Source of the DNA: Ichthyophonus hoferi
Lineage: Eukaryota > Opisthokonta > Ichthyosporea > Ichthyophonida > Ichthyophonidae
Direction: 5' to 3'
Length of the DNA stretch: 64,000 nucleotides
Assembly: GCA_002751075.1 (NCBI GenBank)
Contig: NAOQ01000076.1
Location: 73,346 to 137,345 of the forward strand
The position numbers and the translations under genes are program-made. The notes under the pieces were generated by a model that saw nothing but the letters and a program-made list of their open reading frames with translations, was not told the DNA's origin and ran no database searches. Of this stretch, positions 38,235 through 52,327 are shown in pieces (position 1 is the first letter of the stretch; every line of letters starts with the position of its first letter).

Positions 38235-40739
38235 ATTTGCCGTGACTAGTACTTTTAACAGAGGGTGGGGATTGGTAGATTATCAGTGATTGTTAGGTCG
38301 ACTATCCTATCAAGGGATCATTTACACAATCTAAACCAAATAATAATAGAAGTGTACAAGGTTATTGGATTATTATAAAATTAATTAACCAGTCCCAATA
38401 AGACATTAGACCAAATAGGATCACTTAAAAGTGCGTCGTGGAGACAGACTGGACAAGCTCTGATTGCAGTAAATATTTAGTTTTAAATAGTAGTTTACTG
38501 CCTATAAAGAACGGCAAGCTTAGCTTTAAACAAAAATTTAAATAAGTTTTCTATCACTTCCCTTGTATCTCGTATACATATATATCTCTCACTCTGACTA
38601 TCTCTATAATTACCTCTCCTTTCATGCTCAACAATTCTCCCATCTTCCCTCCTCTACACATTCTTCTCCCTTTCTCTTTCCCTATTCACTCCACCAATTC
38701 CCCTTCTCTCCTCTCTTTCTCAACATACATACCCTTGTTTCTATATCTACTACCTTTTTACATGTTATATTACCTCTCTCTATTATCAACTACTCCTTTT
38801 ATACCCTTCATGCATTTAAATCTTATTATTATCTAGTGTGGTTAACTAATCTATCCAGTTCAAAAGTTACAATATTAAAGGACAATAGATTTTATGGGAC
38901 CATATAACATCTTTCTCTTTCTACTTCATCATTTGGGTTACAGATTCAAACATCATAAAATAACAGGTATACGAAGTAAGAGATATAGGGTGTAATGACT
39001 ATAAAGGAATCACAAAAAAGTGCGCCAAGGTCATAAAACTATATAATCCTACCACCAATTTCGCCCTCTTATAATCCTCTAACAATATCAGCATATATAT
39101 AAACCGTAGGTAAAAATTCAAAATGCAAAACATGACAAAAAAGTAGTAAGCAGTGAGAAAAAAACTTACATAATAGGTTATATAAAAGTAACTCAATCCA
39201 TTACCACCATAATACTAATTAATTAATAAAGCAAATATACATATACTACAGTAAGTGGAAAGTGCTACAATCCGTAAATAGAATCAACCCTGTTATTTCT
39301 TTGAAATGTGCGCTAATAGCACGCACAATAACTAAATACAAGAAATAACAGATTAGCTGCTTGATGATACTGTTTGCAGAGTAGCCGATTTGTTTAAAAA
39401 GCCTTTTTAAAATTACGGTTGTTTATTGGTTGGAATATTATCTTTGGATGATATATCCATCAATGTCTTTGTTTGTTTGATTTGAAAATATAACTAAGGC
39501 ATATTATTAGTTTCCCTCCCTAGGTTGTCATTGGTCTATTAGTGAAACAAAATAGTTATCTGATTGGCAATATGAGTCTAATAAAAATAAATATCAATTG
39601 CAATTTACTATTGATCAATCGGTAATCGACGGTTAGATTTTAGTGTACTAAAATAGAGTAGGCCACTTGCAATTATTAGTTTTCTATTTAAAAACTATTT
39701 GGCTTATATTGGCTGGGTATCATTGATCGAAAGGGAGAGTAGAATCTATTATTGTATGAAGTATGATTAGGTTGTTCCGAATCATTTCTTTTAACACATG
39801 CACATGACTCTTCATAGGTGTTATCTGACCACCTATATTATGTTTTAAAATTATTTAAATAAAGTTTAAAATTTAATAGTATAAATTAAAATTTTAAAAA
39901 CTATATATATAATATGTTACAAATTTATTATATCTATTAGAAATTAATATTTTCTATTTACCTCAATAAGGAAATATGTGCTTGGACAGGCAGTACATTG
40001 TTTCATCATGGCCAATGGCTACAGCATCTACATTACGACGTCATATAGGAACAATACCTAATGATAGGACGTTGTTATTGCCTATTTTGGTAAGGCTCTA
40101 CCGCCAAAAGATATTCCTATAATATTTTGGAATGAATACCTATTAGAAATTGCTTTTTGTCAATTATTAAAGATGTATAAAATCATAGGCCATCAATGAT
40201 ATAACAAAAAAAAACAATAAAACCTTAACCTAATAGATGGTCACCGATCGGAACAGATGCTTTCTGTGGAGTATTGATCATGATTGGATCGTAGACTATG
40301 ATAACATTCCTTTGGATTTTGCATATTCAAATATTGCACCAACCATTAGGTCTGCTGATGCCGTTAGTGTTACCTTATATGTGCACAGGCGACAATCCAA
40401 CAATTTTTTTAAAACCAATCTATTCAGTATACATGGTTCAGTGAGCACGTGTGTAATTCCCACTATTGGCTAGCTTCAAAAAGTAACTCACTGCTGGAGA
40501 TTGGATCCCTGGCTATGATTACCATGAGCCAATCAGCCAACCACATATACTCGGTCAAAGATTATTGGTACTTTTCTTAATTAGCTTGACCTTTTTAATT
40601 AATAAACCCTTGTAATTTCAAATAATCAAACATATAATCCAATATATTCTTTATTATTGTTTGTTTGCCAAGAAAATTAAAGCATTGAATTTACTTTATT
40701 AATTCCATTTTTTTTAAAAGGTCCGTTAACATAAGGAAT
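38235..40739. other. Intergenic, upstream of the PAS gene
   Basis: Probable promoter of the minus-strand PAS gene at the left end. Pyrimidine-rich sequence at 38580-38770 produces spurious ORFs. The plus-strand ORF 40237-40473 (78 codons) has no recognised domain or splice context and is not called as a gene. Confidence 0.5.
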
Positions 40740-41228
40740 TGAACTCATTCGTTTATTAATATTGTTTAAAGTTGTTTCTTTTTGCTAATTTATATGTGAT
40801 ATTCAGAAGTTTCCGTTCCTTTTCATCCTCTCCGCAGCATCCGTTTATCGCAGGTGTCAATCATAGCTGTGCTCATCATTATCAAAATGTCATTATGACA
40901 TATCGTAAAGATCTTTATTGACTAGTATAATTCACAGAAGACTAATGTGGGCCACTATAATTATCAGATCTTATCTAGATGACCTAATGCTATTGTGTCC
41001 TTATTTGAATGGGTCTTTAGCTAATTTTCTCATTTAATGTAAATGCTCACATTCTATGTTTTGACAAATAAATTTACCTGCTTAACAACGTATTCAATCA
41101 ACTAATACTGGTCCAATCATTTCATGATCCGCTTACCAGCCGATCTACGTGTCATTTTGGATTTTGGTTTTGTAACAGATTCGTTTCATGATAGCCAACA
41201 GTACGGGACGAAAGTGGTATGCACTGAC
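40740..41228 (-). repeat. LTR of the copia fossil (3' LTR by orientation)
   Basis: Pairs with 44465-44975. Boundaries are approximate (about 20 bases), placed where similarity to the partner fades. Confidence 0.7.
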
Positions 41229-44200
41229 CAGAACAGTCATAGGTATTTCGAACACCCACTCCATCACAAGCTCGATGCTTTGAGTGTTGAGGTTGCAGGA
41301 GATAAATTTGTGACGGTCCCGGTACGATTGTCCACGTACCCTAGGGGATGCATGGGGTCAAATGAAGCTAAGGACCTGGTGCCAGGAGAAGAAAACGCTT
41401 GGCTTGTGGAGAGAGGTGCAGTCCTTGGCCCTTGGTGAGGCAGTTCGCCGCCTGGTTCTCGCTAGATATCATCACTCTCGCCTATATTTCGGTGTTGCTG
41501 ACGGCCTCCCTGATGTAATGATGCCTTACCCCAATGTGACATATTTTTTTAGGTACACATGATCGGGAATGCAAACGAGTGGCTGAAGTGCTGTTCCCAT
41601 ATGATGGTGCATCTCCTGAATCAAATTTCAATTCATCCAAATTGCCAGTAATGTAAGCCATCTGTTGACAGCATGCTGTCATTGCGATATATTCAGATTC
41701 ACAGCTTGATAATGCAGTTACAGATTGTTTCTTGTTTGGCCAATCTATTAAGCCACCTTTGATAAATATAGCATACCCAGTAATAGATAGATTTCCCATC
41801 CCTGGAATTTTTGTTAACAAAGTCAGCATCAAAGTAGGCAGTTATTTTGATGAGCACTGGGTGATATAAAATGGTATTCTCGCGGTACGTGTTGAGGTAC
41901 CTCAAGAGATGTTGTAGCATTTCATAGCAACGCATATTTGGTTTTGCTATGTATCTTGATAACATGGACACTGAGAATGAGATGTCGGTCCTGGAGCTTT
42001 GGGTGATCCAGTTTAGGCAACTCATTAGCGCAGCTGTATGTAGTGCTATCCCAAGGAATTTGATCTAGATCTTTCTAGATTTTCAAAATTGGCAAGTTGG
42101 ACGTGCTCCCACAGGATGGGAGAATATGCATGATGGTCTTTGTGTTGTCAGTAGCTCTGTATGAGCTCCTAGATATAGCCAGACTGTCTAAGTATAATGT
42201 AGCAGGTCTCCGTTCTTCTAATACTGTACCCAAGCAAGGATGAAGGGAATTCTGTAGATTTGATGGGAGAGCGTTCAGACATCTTCTTGATAAATTCGTC
42301 GCAGTCTTTTGTTTTCTCAGCATATGGGAGAATGTCATCGACTTAGACCATCAGTGTCATAAACTCCTTCTTAGGGTTATGGCATATGTAAAGGCAGGGC
42401 TTGGATTCCATAGGGAAAAAGTACACCAATTTCAGAAAGTTGTCCAGCGTCAGGTTCCACAGTAGTTTGGAGATGTTTAGCCTGTAGAGGCCTCAACATA
42501 CATAGCGTTTATTCTTGGGACCTACATGGATTGGAGGTTATTCCATATATACTGGCGTTTTCACATAGTTATGCAAATATGCTGACTTAATGTCATGCTG
42601 GGATAGATTATACCCCTTTGTTCCTGTAATTGTATGAATTAAAAATATTGATAAAAATAAACACACAGTGAATGGGACATCATGATAGTCTATATCCTTG
42701 TGTCTCCTGTGATTCTTGGGCCACCAATTTTGCTTTGTGAGCTCAATTTTCCTTTGTCATCATGTTTGCAGTGAAAACCCCATAGCAATATAAAGATAGT
42801 GATACCAACTAGTAGTCTTGGAATTAGTGTCTAAGTACCATACTAGTTGATCCTGGCCAACCTCATTCTCATGGCTTTGAACCATTGAAGCTTAACATGG
42901 GCATTAAGAGTTTTTTAAAAGTTATTGGGGTCTATGGTATCAGGAATGTCCTGATGAGAAACAGGAGCCAGATGACAAGCAGCTGCAATAAATGCTGCTT
43001 ACTGCCTCATCTTGTGACTCCTCACAAGGTAAGAGTCTCTGATCTTGTTGCCAATAACACATAGTGAATTTTGTTTTTGGTCTTCTGGATTGAAATATCT
43101 CATCAGTGTGGTCTGCCTTTTCTTCTTGATACTGGCTTTGATGCTCTTGATGTTAGTCATATAAGTCGCCACTTACAGGCAAATGATGGTGCTCCCCCAC
43201 TGGTGGCATGCCAATTTGTTCATGAGGGAGACTGGCGGATTTTATGGTCTTTTTGTTGGGATGTGAAGGAAGCATTTTCTGTAGCTTTTCCTCTCAGTCA
43301 AGGGCTGGGCAGTCCTGGGCATGGTTGTATAGATGGAATATAGGGGTTTCAAAAGGGAGGTTGTCCTCTAAGTCCTACTGTGTAATATCTTCATATAAAA
43401 TGATGAAAGGGTACATGCCCACTTTCTTTTCCATGCTATATGAGAAAACTTCTTCAGAAAAAACAAGTTTTTTCTTTTTGAGACTTGGTCTATTGCATAG
43501 TTCATCACAATTCATCTTAGCTGTAATAGATCATAGCCTGAAAAATTCCAAATTTCCTTTTAGCAGAGAACTTTTTCTTGATATCAATCTTGTTGGCTCT
43601 TTAAAATACCTTGGACCCAAATGGTCCAAATCTTTTGTTTAGTACACGTTGCTTTGTCCATATTTCCTAATATGGTATGTTCCCAGGGAGTACATTGGTT
43701 GGGGTCAAATTGTGAGTGTAGGCCACCACCAGGAATACAACACCCTAGAATGTTGACAACATGCTGCATTGGAGGAGAGCTGTAAGCTCCCCTGGGGTTG
43801 GAACTTTTGCCCATCCGCAGCTGCCTGTGCAGTAGTCAGAGTTGCTGCTTGATGTACTGTACATTCAGTAAATATTAATGCAGCAACTCTCTCATTATGT
43901 TCCTAGTAGAGCTTGAGTTGAGCGATGGCCAATTTTCTTTGGACCTCATTGTGCTGCAATTGCATTGGATTACACATTATCTTAACTTTACGTTCACGCT
44001 GGAGATCTCTTCCCACTTGTTTGCAGAACCAGAGGTTAAAGCTCTGCTCTTCTTCAGTTACTTTGGCAAGTTGTTCAGTCATTAGTTGGAGTTTATAATA
44101 TTGCCATGTTTTCACTGTATCGGCTTCTTGTAAAAGGGCCCAAAGACCTTCTAGGAAAATATTTAAAGGGGGATTGGTCTTTAGAACTAAATAAAGTTCA

Positions 44201-44464
44201 GTATTTCCAGTATAGAATAAATTTTCATGGCCATGTTGGCTGTGGTGTCCAACCATAAAATTTTAGCAGGAAAGGAGCCAGTAGACGTTTGTATCATTCC
44301 TGGCTGATGAGATTCCATGTCCTCCTGAAAGAGCACGCTGGCTGTCTCGTGCTGTTTCTCATAATTGGGAGAGGGCACTAAAATTCTCTTTTTCTTTGAT
44401 GAAATGTGTCTGGTAATCCACTGATTATCTTGTAGTCCATGTTTCTACTAGCAGAGTGGCACAG

Positions 44465-44975
44465 TAATAGTTTTTTAAACCTGTTATCCCTGTTCAAAGT
44501 TATTTATCTTTGCTAATTATATATTGTGTTTAGAATCATTTTTATTATTAGTTGTTTTCATTCCTTTTATTCTTTCCACAACATCCGTTTTTCATGGGTG
44601 TCAATCATAACGTGTTCATCAAGGTCAATGAGACCAGAATGATTGTAAAGATTCTTTTTGACTAATACAGTTCACAAAAGACCACTGAGGCCCACTAGAA
44701 TTATCTGATCTTGTCTTGATGATCTAATGCTATTATGCTCTGTAGCTGATTTTCTCATTTACATTTAATATAAGTGCTCACATTCTATGTATTGTATTAA
44801 CAAATCAATTTATCTGGTTGAGAACGTTATTTAGTTAACTAATATTGGACCAATAATTTCATGATCCACATGGTTCGACCAATCTACGTGTTTATTTGGA
44901 GTTAATATTGTTAGTCTTATAACTGATTTGTATGGCCTGCAGTTTGGGAAGGGGATTGTATGCGCTTAATCCCCG
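44465..44975 (-). repeat. LTR of the copia fossil (5' LTR by orientation)
   Basis: Pairs with 40740-41228 and is also similar to the solo LTR-like piece at 6760-7165. Boundaries approximate. Confidence 0.7.
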
Positions 44976-47784
44976 GAAAACTGATGCCAATCAAAATCAT
45001 TCCTCCAGATATAAATAATCGATAATTATAACTTTCAAATAAGAAATCGATAAATTCCCTAAACCAATAATTAGTCTCACTAAATATATTTTAAACATTC
45101 TCCGTCAATGGAGGTTTTTCAACCGGCAAAATAGAAATACAAAATAAAAACTGTTATCGACCAATACATGGGAATTTTTTAACGACAGATTAGAAATATA
45201 AAGATAAAGAGCTGTTATCTACTAATCCAAATGAATAAATATCAATGGTACAAACCTGCTAACTTCACTTCGAATGAACACGTAATTCAGCCGAAGTCCG
45301 ATAAGCCTTATTCGCTCTAGAATATCATACGTTCTCTATGTGTTAAGTAATATTATTAGTGGTTAAAAGTTACCGTGCTCTTATGAAGGAACCTAAGGTA
45401 GCCTGTAGTGTTTATTGTAAACCAATCAAGTGGGGAAAGAGCCACAGATTATATTAGTAGGTAATAACAAGTAATGCACGCTTAGAATGATAGATGTGGA
45501 ATTGTGCATCAGGTACCTTTTCGAGTATTTGAAGACTTAAAGCTGACCTGGTTCCAGTATTAGATTGTTCTGGTAATAATATTACAAACAGTATTCATTG
45601 TCTTGTTATCTTAGCGTACAAGTTCTGTAACTTCTTTTAATAGACACACAGGTCTATAGCTGTTTACTCGTATGCACCGACGTTTTGTTATAACTAGTAA
45701 CACAAGAACTAATCCAACTAAGAGAAATGAGTTCCTTCCATGGAACTATAGTGATTTATGACTGTCTTTTACAATCATCTTCTTGTTTTAGTATGATATC
45801 ACAGACCCTTTTAAAAGGTCAGTCACCTACTTTTACACAGTATATCATATCATATCATACCATATTATACCATACCAAACCATATTATATCATGCTATAT
45901 CATGTTATATCATGCTATATCATGCCATGTCATATTATATCNNNNNNNNNNNNNNNNNNNNNNNNNNNNNNNNNNNNNNNNNNNNNNNNNNNNNNNNNNN
46001 NNNNNNNNNNNNNNNNNNNNNNNNNNNNNNNNNNNNNNNNNNNNNNNNNNNNNNNNNNNNNNNNNNNNNNNNNNNNNNNNNNNNNNNNNNNNNNNNNNNN
46101 NNNNNNNNNNNNNNNNNNNNNNNNNNNNNNNNNNNNNNNNNNNNNNNNNNNNNNNNNNNNNNNNNNNNNNNNNNNNNNNNNNNNNNNNNNNNNNNNNNNN
46201 NNNNNNNNNNNNNNNNNNNNNNNNNNNNNNNNNNNNNNNNNNNNNNNNNNNNNNNNNNNNNNNNNNNNNNNNNNNNNNNNNNNNNNNNNNNNNNNNNNNN
46301 NNNNNNNNNNNNNNNNNNNNNNNNNNNNNNNNNNNNNNNNNNNNNNNNNNNNNNNNNNNNNNNNNNNNNNNNNNNNNNNNNNNNNNNNNNNNNNNNNNNN
46401 NNNNNNNNNNNNNNNNNNNNNNNNNNNNNNNNNNNNNNNNNNNNNNNNNNNNNNNNNNNNNNNNNNNNNNNNNNNNNNNNNNNNNNNNNNNNNNNNNNNN
46501 NNNNNNNACTAGTCCTTTTACTAATCTATACTTCTTGTTTTAGTTATTAGATATCACAGACCCTTTTAAAACGGTTACAGTCACCTACTTTTACTACAGT
46601 ATATCATATCATATCATACCATATTATACCATACCAAACCATATTATATCATGCTATATCATGTTATATCATGCTATATCATGCCATGTCATATTATATC
46701 ATACCACGCCATTCCATATAAATATTAATTTATTAAAAAGAACCAATCAATTAATCCTGATAAATTAGCCATATTTAATTTCTAGGAGCAAAGATCTCTA
46801 GTTAATGTTTGTTGTTAGAAATTAAAAATATTTTAAAATAAATAGCATTAATGATTCCTTGACCATCAGAAAATGCTGGTTATGAGTTATAATCCACATT
46901 GCAAACCCTATTAGCTATTAATTTATACTAGTTATAGGGAAGAACATATAAGATAACTATACCAATTTGAACATAGTAATTATAAAACCAACCAAAAAAA
47001 TATATTTAATATGCTATAAGTGTGCAGTCAAGACAAAATTTAATCTAACCCTAGTCAGTATTTACCCGTGTACTACGGCTATATTTAAATTTTTAACTTT
47101 AAAAATATTTAATCAAGAAGTGGCGGATGGTGATTCAGATGATTTCTTAGCGGAGCACTCAAAGCACACTGTATTCTTAGAAATATTATGGGCCCCACAC
47201 CTGGATAGTTATAGATATAGGAGGATATATGTAGATGTATATGTGTATTTGTGTATATGTGTATGCTTGTGTCTCAATGTGTATATATGTCCGTGTGTAA
47301 TATATATACATATGTATGTTGTGTGTATGTATGTACATGTCTGTGTAAGCTATCTTTCATATAGATATGTCATAGATTTATATTTGGCATAAACGATTAG
47401 AGCAAATAAACATATGTATTCCAAAATAGAGGAAGGGCTAATTTATTGGACAGGATAATAATTATATAATACCAATCACAATACATTAAATAATAATTTA
47501 TTTTATATATATGACAATATAGTAATATATTAAACCTCTAAACAGTGTTTATCCAAAAGACAGTAATACTTAGCTTATATCGTAATTGATCATAATCAAA
47601 CAATATAACAAACAGTACATGTGCCCTTTAGTAATACCCACCATCCTAACTACACAGACCATCTCTATCATAATTAATTAATTAATTAATAATAAGCATT
47701 ACAGATTATAATAAAAAAACAAATGGCTGTCTATTTAGCATTGCAAATGACACACAGCCAATAAGCACACATGTAAATAGCTTT
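44976..47784. other. Intergenic with assembly gap
   Basis: No exon found. It contains the N gap (45942-46507), duplicated gap flanks, pentanucleotide repeats, and AT-rich sequence downstream of the zinc-finger gene. The plus-strand ORF at 46967-47392 is largely low-complexity (tatgtgtat repeats). TTTATT at 47442-47447 is AATAAA on the minus strand and could serve the zinc-finger gene. Confidence 0.55.
45774..46700. other. Assembly gap with duplicated flank
   Basis: 566 N at 45942-46507. The 165 bases before the gap (45774-45941) recur after it (about 46520-46700), with scattered indels in the first part and an essentially identical pentanucleotide tail. This looks like the same genomic sequence placed on both sides of the gap. 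Confidence 0.85.
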
Positions 47785-50700
47785 TTAAGGGCGTATGACA
47801 TACTTTGAACATGCCCAGGAATTAGTGGTTAATAACTTAGAGGTATAACACTTGAAGCAGGTGGTACGACGTTGAAAGTTGACAAGATTACACCTGATTG
47901 AGAGGGAAATCAGTAATATGATTGGGTTAAATTATATAAGAGCAAAGGAATAACCAATAATATGAATGGGCTATATTATATAGGGATCAACTATTATATG
48001 ATTGATTAAAGTTAAATGCATCATTAAATCGTGCTATCTATATGGATAGGTTTAATAGTAAATTATATCGTGGGTTGGATTGGCAGAGAAATATGGAAGA
48101 ATAGGAGACTGGAGAAGCTAAATAAAGAATGGTTATAATTAGATTAGAAAAAAATAAAAATAAAAATAACACAATTAGTTGGGGTATAAATGAAACCCCA
48201 TTGCTGTAAATATGTAGGAAGATAGGAGAGAAATAGCTCTGTGTCATCGGAAATAATTTGAAAATGGAAAAGAAAGCAGAGGGGAATTACTATAAAGGAA
48301 AGGAATAAAAGATAACATAAACCCTATTAGAGCTATACATAGACATACTACATACTGGACCACATACCGGTAACCTGTTAATAAAATGGTAATAGAAATA
48401 TATGAATATACAGCTATCAATTATGGTTTATTGCCGATTAGTATGCTCCTTGATGGTGGGGTGATTGTCCAATAAGATACATTTATTTGACTACTAATTA
48501 ATTATTACTGGTAATTGATGCCAATAAGGTACAACTAATGTACAAATAATATAGTAGGATAAATTGCTAGTAGTGCTTAGTATGGTATAGTATAATATAG
48601 TATAATGTGGCATATACGAATATGGCATAATATAATGTGGTATGATATGATACAATAGAATATAATATAGTAGGTTGCAATAGGCTATAATAGGCTATAA
48701 CATGATATAATAGGATATAATATGTATGATATTATAAAATACAGTGTAACATAATATAACATACCACATCATAATATAATAAAATATAATATAATATATT
48801 GCCGTACACTAGTAAACATTACAATAACTCATAAATATTAAACAAATAAATATAAACCGAAGATTGTTGGTCTTACTTTGGGCAGATCCAATCACCTGGC
48901 ATCTTGTCAATCGGATTACACCCTACACAGTTTTGATTGGCGGGTGCATTGGTGTAGCTACACTTTGGGCATATCCAATCCTGTTCCACTGCACCACTCC
49001 CCTGGAAATTGATTGGAATATCAATATAAGGCCCCCTGACTGGACAGATCTAATTGGATACTCAATAGCACATTTATTTAACTCGTTCTGTTTTGCTCTT
49101 TTTATTTTATATATTAGACATTAAGGACTTTAAATATACCCTATGTAGGTTAATTGCGCCATAAAGAGGTTAATTACATTATATAGTTTAATTGCACCAC
49201 GAATAAGTGAATTACACCACATATAGATTAAGTATACCATGAATAGGTTAATTACATTATATATAGCCTAACTACATCATATATAGGTTATCCTTTACTG
49301 ATAGGCGAGAGAGGATATACCTTAAATGCATAAACTATTACTTTGATTACCCTATGTTATTACCCGAATTAACTTAATCATCCCATATATACTCATTTAT
49401 TGTCTAATAACCCCTTTATTAAACATCATATAAATTAAAAACAATATTATATTGGATGAAAACACGATGGTCAATCAAAGTGTATTTTATATTATCTTCC
49501 TTATTGGCCTTAAGTTTTAATATCCTCCAATCAATAGACGTCTCATGTATGCTTTACCACTAAATGCATGCAATTTGATGGAAATTTTACAATTAGACTT
49601 ATTAGCCAGAAAAAATACAGCATTGCAATATAATGGTTCTGGGTAATTGGTCAGTTCAAATGTAAAATCATATTTATCCTAGCCAATAATCTATCTTTCC
49701 TATTTCTCTTGTAAAACATGACATAAAAAATTAGACTGCCTCTTCCAACCCAAGCAGGTAGTTATAATGTTAAATTATAATATTAAAATGTAAACAGATG
49801 AAACGACTGAATATATATAGTTCATGAAGGTTTAAAAAGAAATAGACAGAAATCAAATAAATATACAGCAAGGTCTAATCAACATGCCCTACCTTGTCAG
49901 TTATTTCTTTGGGTTTTGTACACTTGAAGCAGTTAGGAGTCCTTGCATAGTTATGAGCTTGACATCTAATTGAATAGGGTTAATTAATTAATTGCTAATG
50001 TATGTAATTAGTAGTCTGGTAATAATTGACAGCAGGAATTATAAGAAGCAGGTAATTAATTAACTAATTAAATGGCAATTGATGCAATTAGTACGGGTAA
50101 CCAACCATTGGCGCTTTATTTATTTTTAAATATATAAAATTTTAACATACCAATAAACACCCCTTTATTTTGCCCAATATATATTTATACCTGCCACATA
50201 TCCAGTCATGGGGCTTAAGGTTAGGGCTGGGGTCATTGCATTTCTTACAAGCTCCCCTCCATCTAAAATTTACATAATGGCACCCGACACAGTTCCAATC
50301 ACGACTGGCATAGGTCTTTTCCTGTAATGTAATTAGTTAATGTAATGTAAGAGTTTAGTGTCTATCATGTACTAGCTTACCCTAAAGGAAGATCGCTTAA
50401 TTACTAGGTTTTCTATATGATAAGATTTGATTGTAATAGTTTGATAGTACTAATTTTATTGTACTGGTTTTATCTAACCTTGGCGATTTATGTGTTTATT
50501 CAATCTCCGAAAATAAAATACAAATAGGCCTACTGACAGGATAAGCCAGGTTAAGGTTTATTGCTCTTTGAATTCTAGATTGCATAAACTTCAATTATTT
50601 TGATTAACCAATCATTATTTTTCATTTATCAATCTACAAGTATCTAACTGGTTAACTTCATGGCCCATTTGTTATTTGGTTACTCATTAGTTCATTCCTA

Positions 50701-52291
50701 CTTTTTTTCTTTACAATGACCTGTAATATGCGATTATACTTATCATAGACCCTATATTTACTACTAAAGTTTAAAGTAGTAATATTATAGTCTTGTCGAT
50801 TGTCGGCTGGTGCAGCATAAAAAATAGGCAAATTTTACTGGAAGATAGTTAATTTAAAATTTAAAATTTACAATTAAAATATCTCAGGACATCATATTCT
50901 TTAAAAAAATATGCAAGACCGATTAATAAAACAAAATGTAATTGGACGTGACCAGGGTTAGAGTATTTCCAATATCCAATTATACGGTGGCTATATCCTT
51001 AGATCTTACCATATAAGGAAAAACTCAAACGAGGGTAAAATGCGAGGAAATTATGAATGGGATTACTCTAAAAGATCAAATGTGTTTTTTCTAGTATATT
51101 ATAATATAGCTCTATAGTGATTGGATAATACTAAATGACTAAAATACGATTGGTTAGTGTTAACTGCCTGAAATGACATTGGTGACTTCAAGAACTATAT
51201 AAATAATAAATAAATGAATAGCCAATATAAAAGTAAAAATAAAATTATTGGATGGTATTAAATGTAATAAAATGCAAATGTGCCTATTATATTTCTATAT
51301 TAAAATAGCGATAACAGAGACAGAGAGAAATAAAAAGATAATATTTATATCTACCAATGGTTCGTCGTATGACCTAGTCATTTGACATCGATGGCAGTTA
51401 TTGATCTGTGCGTAATTGTGGGCCTCACACCTATAAATAGATTGACATATATAGCTTGGTTATTAATAAATATAAGATATGATCCAATTACTGACAATAA
51501 CTGCTGGTAAGATGCAAACGTGCATGGGGGTATTTGGATCATGTAAACCAGTGTCCTGTGTATATATAATGTATCACCCTTATCCAACCATTCATTGGAT
51601 GGATATATATTCACCAATCATTGTGTACTATAGACTTATATACGATATATCATACAAATTAACCTATACTTCACACTATGGTTGTCAGGCAATCTCCAAT
51701 TGAACCCTAGAGGAGTTTAGCAAAACCATTTGATAGGTCAGTATTTCTTAAGGGTAAGATACTATAGCATAATATTTTATGGTATTGTATTACATGTAAT
51801 ATTTTACATTATATTACACTGTATTAGATTAGATAGTATAGGATAATGGTGTACTGCAATGTATTCTATTCTATTATATTTTATTGCATTTATTTTATTG
51901 CATTACACTATTTTGTTATATTATAAAGTATTGTATTGTATTATCTTGTATTGTATTATATTGTATTGCACTACACTGTACCGCAATACTTATGAACCGC
52001 ATATTAAACTTACATACTAACCTCCTGACAACTACTCTATATACTTCTTCTACACCCTATACACATACCTTCTATCAACTGCAGATATATAATATACCGT
52101 GAATGTTATAGTCCCTTTAGATTATTAATACTTTATTAATATGTTAATAGGTGTGCATACAATTATAGAAACCAACTATTGTTTTTACATATTCATATAT
52201 AAATATTTATATGCGTAATATGATAGTATGTATATATGACAATTATGTATGATAGTATGATAATATGGTAGTTTATTTGTTTGTTTGTATA

Positions 52292-52327
<36 letters not shown>

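Larger units (their letters stand above)
40740..44975 (-). mobile_element. Ty1/copia LTR retrotransposon fossil
   Basis: Element of about 4.2 kb in minus orientation. LTR-like sequences of about 490-510 bases lie at about 40740-41228 and 44465-44975. They share 'aacatccgttttt'-type, 'gatctaatgctatt'-type and 'gtgctcacattctatgt' blocks but are clearly diverged (roughly a fifth to a quarter of positions by eye). Internal parts in minus-strand order: a gag-like region (about 43900-44380), poorly preserved middle pol (about 42340-43900), then reverse transcriptase and the copia-type RNase H with its SSCESEY motif (about 41480-42340). It is broken in many places. LTR divergence marks it as old. 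Confidence 0.85.

Noticed and set aside
45727-46550. Three ORFs of over 200 codons
   Set aside because: They consist almost entirely of N bases in the second gap.
48864-49124. 86-codon plus-strand ORF
   Set aside because: It is antisense to a zinc-finger exon (48877-49001) whose frame, splice sites and Cys pattern are clear.
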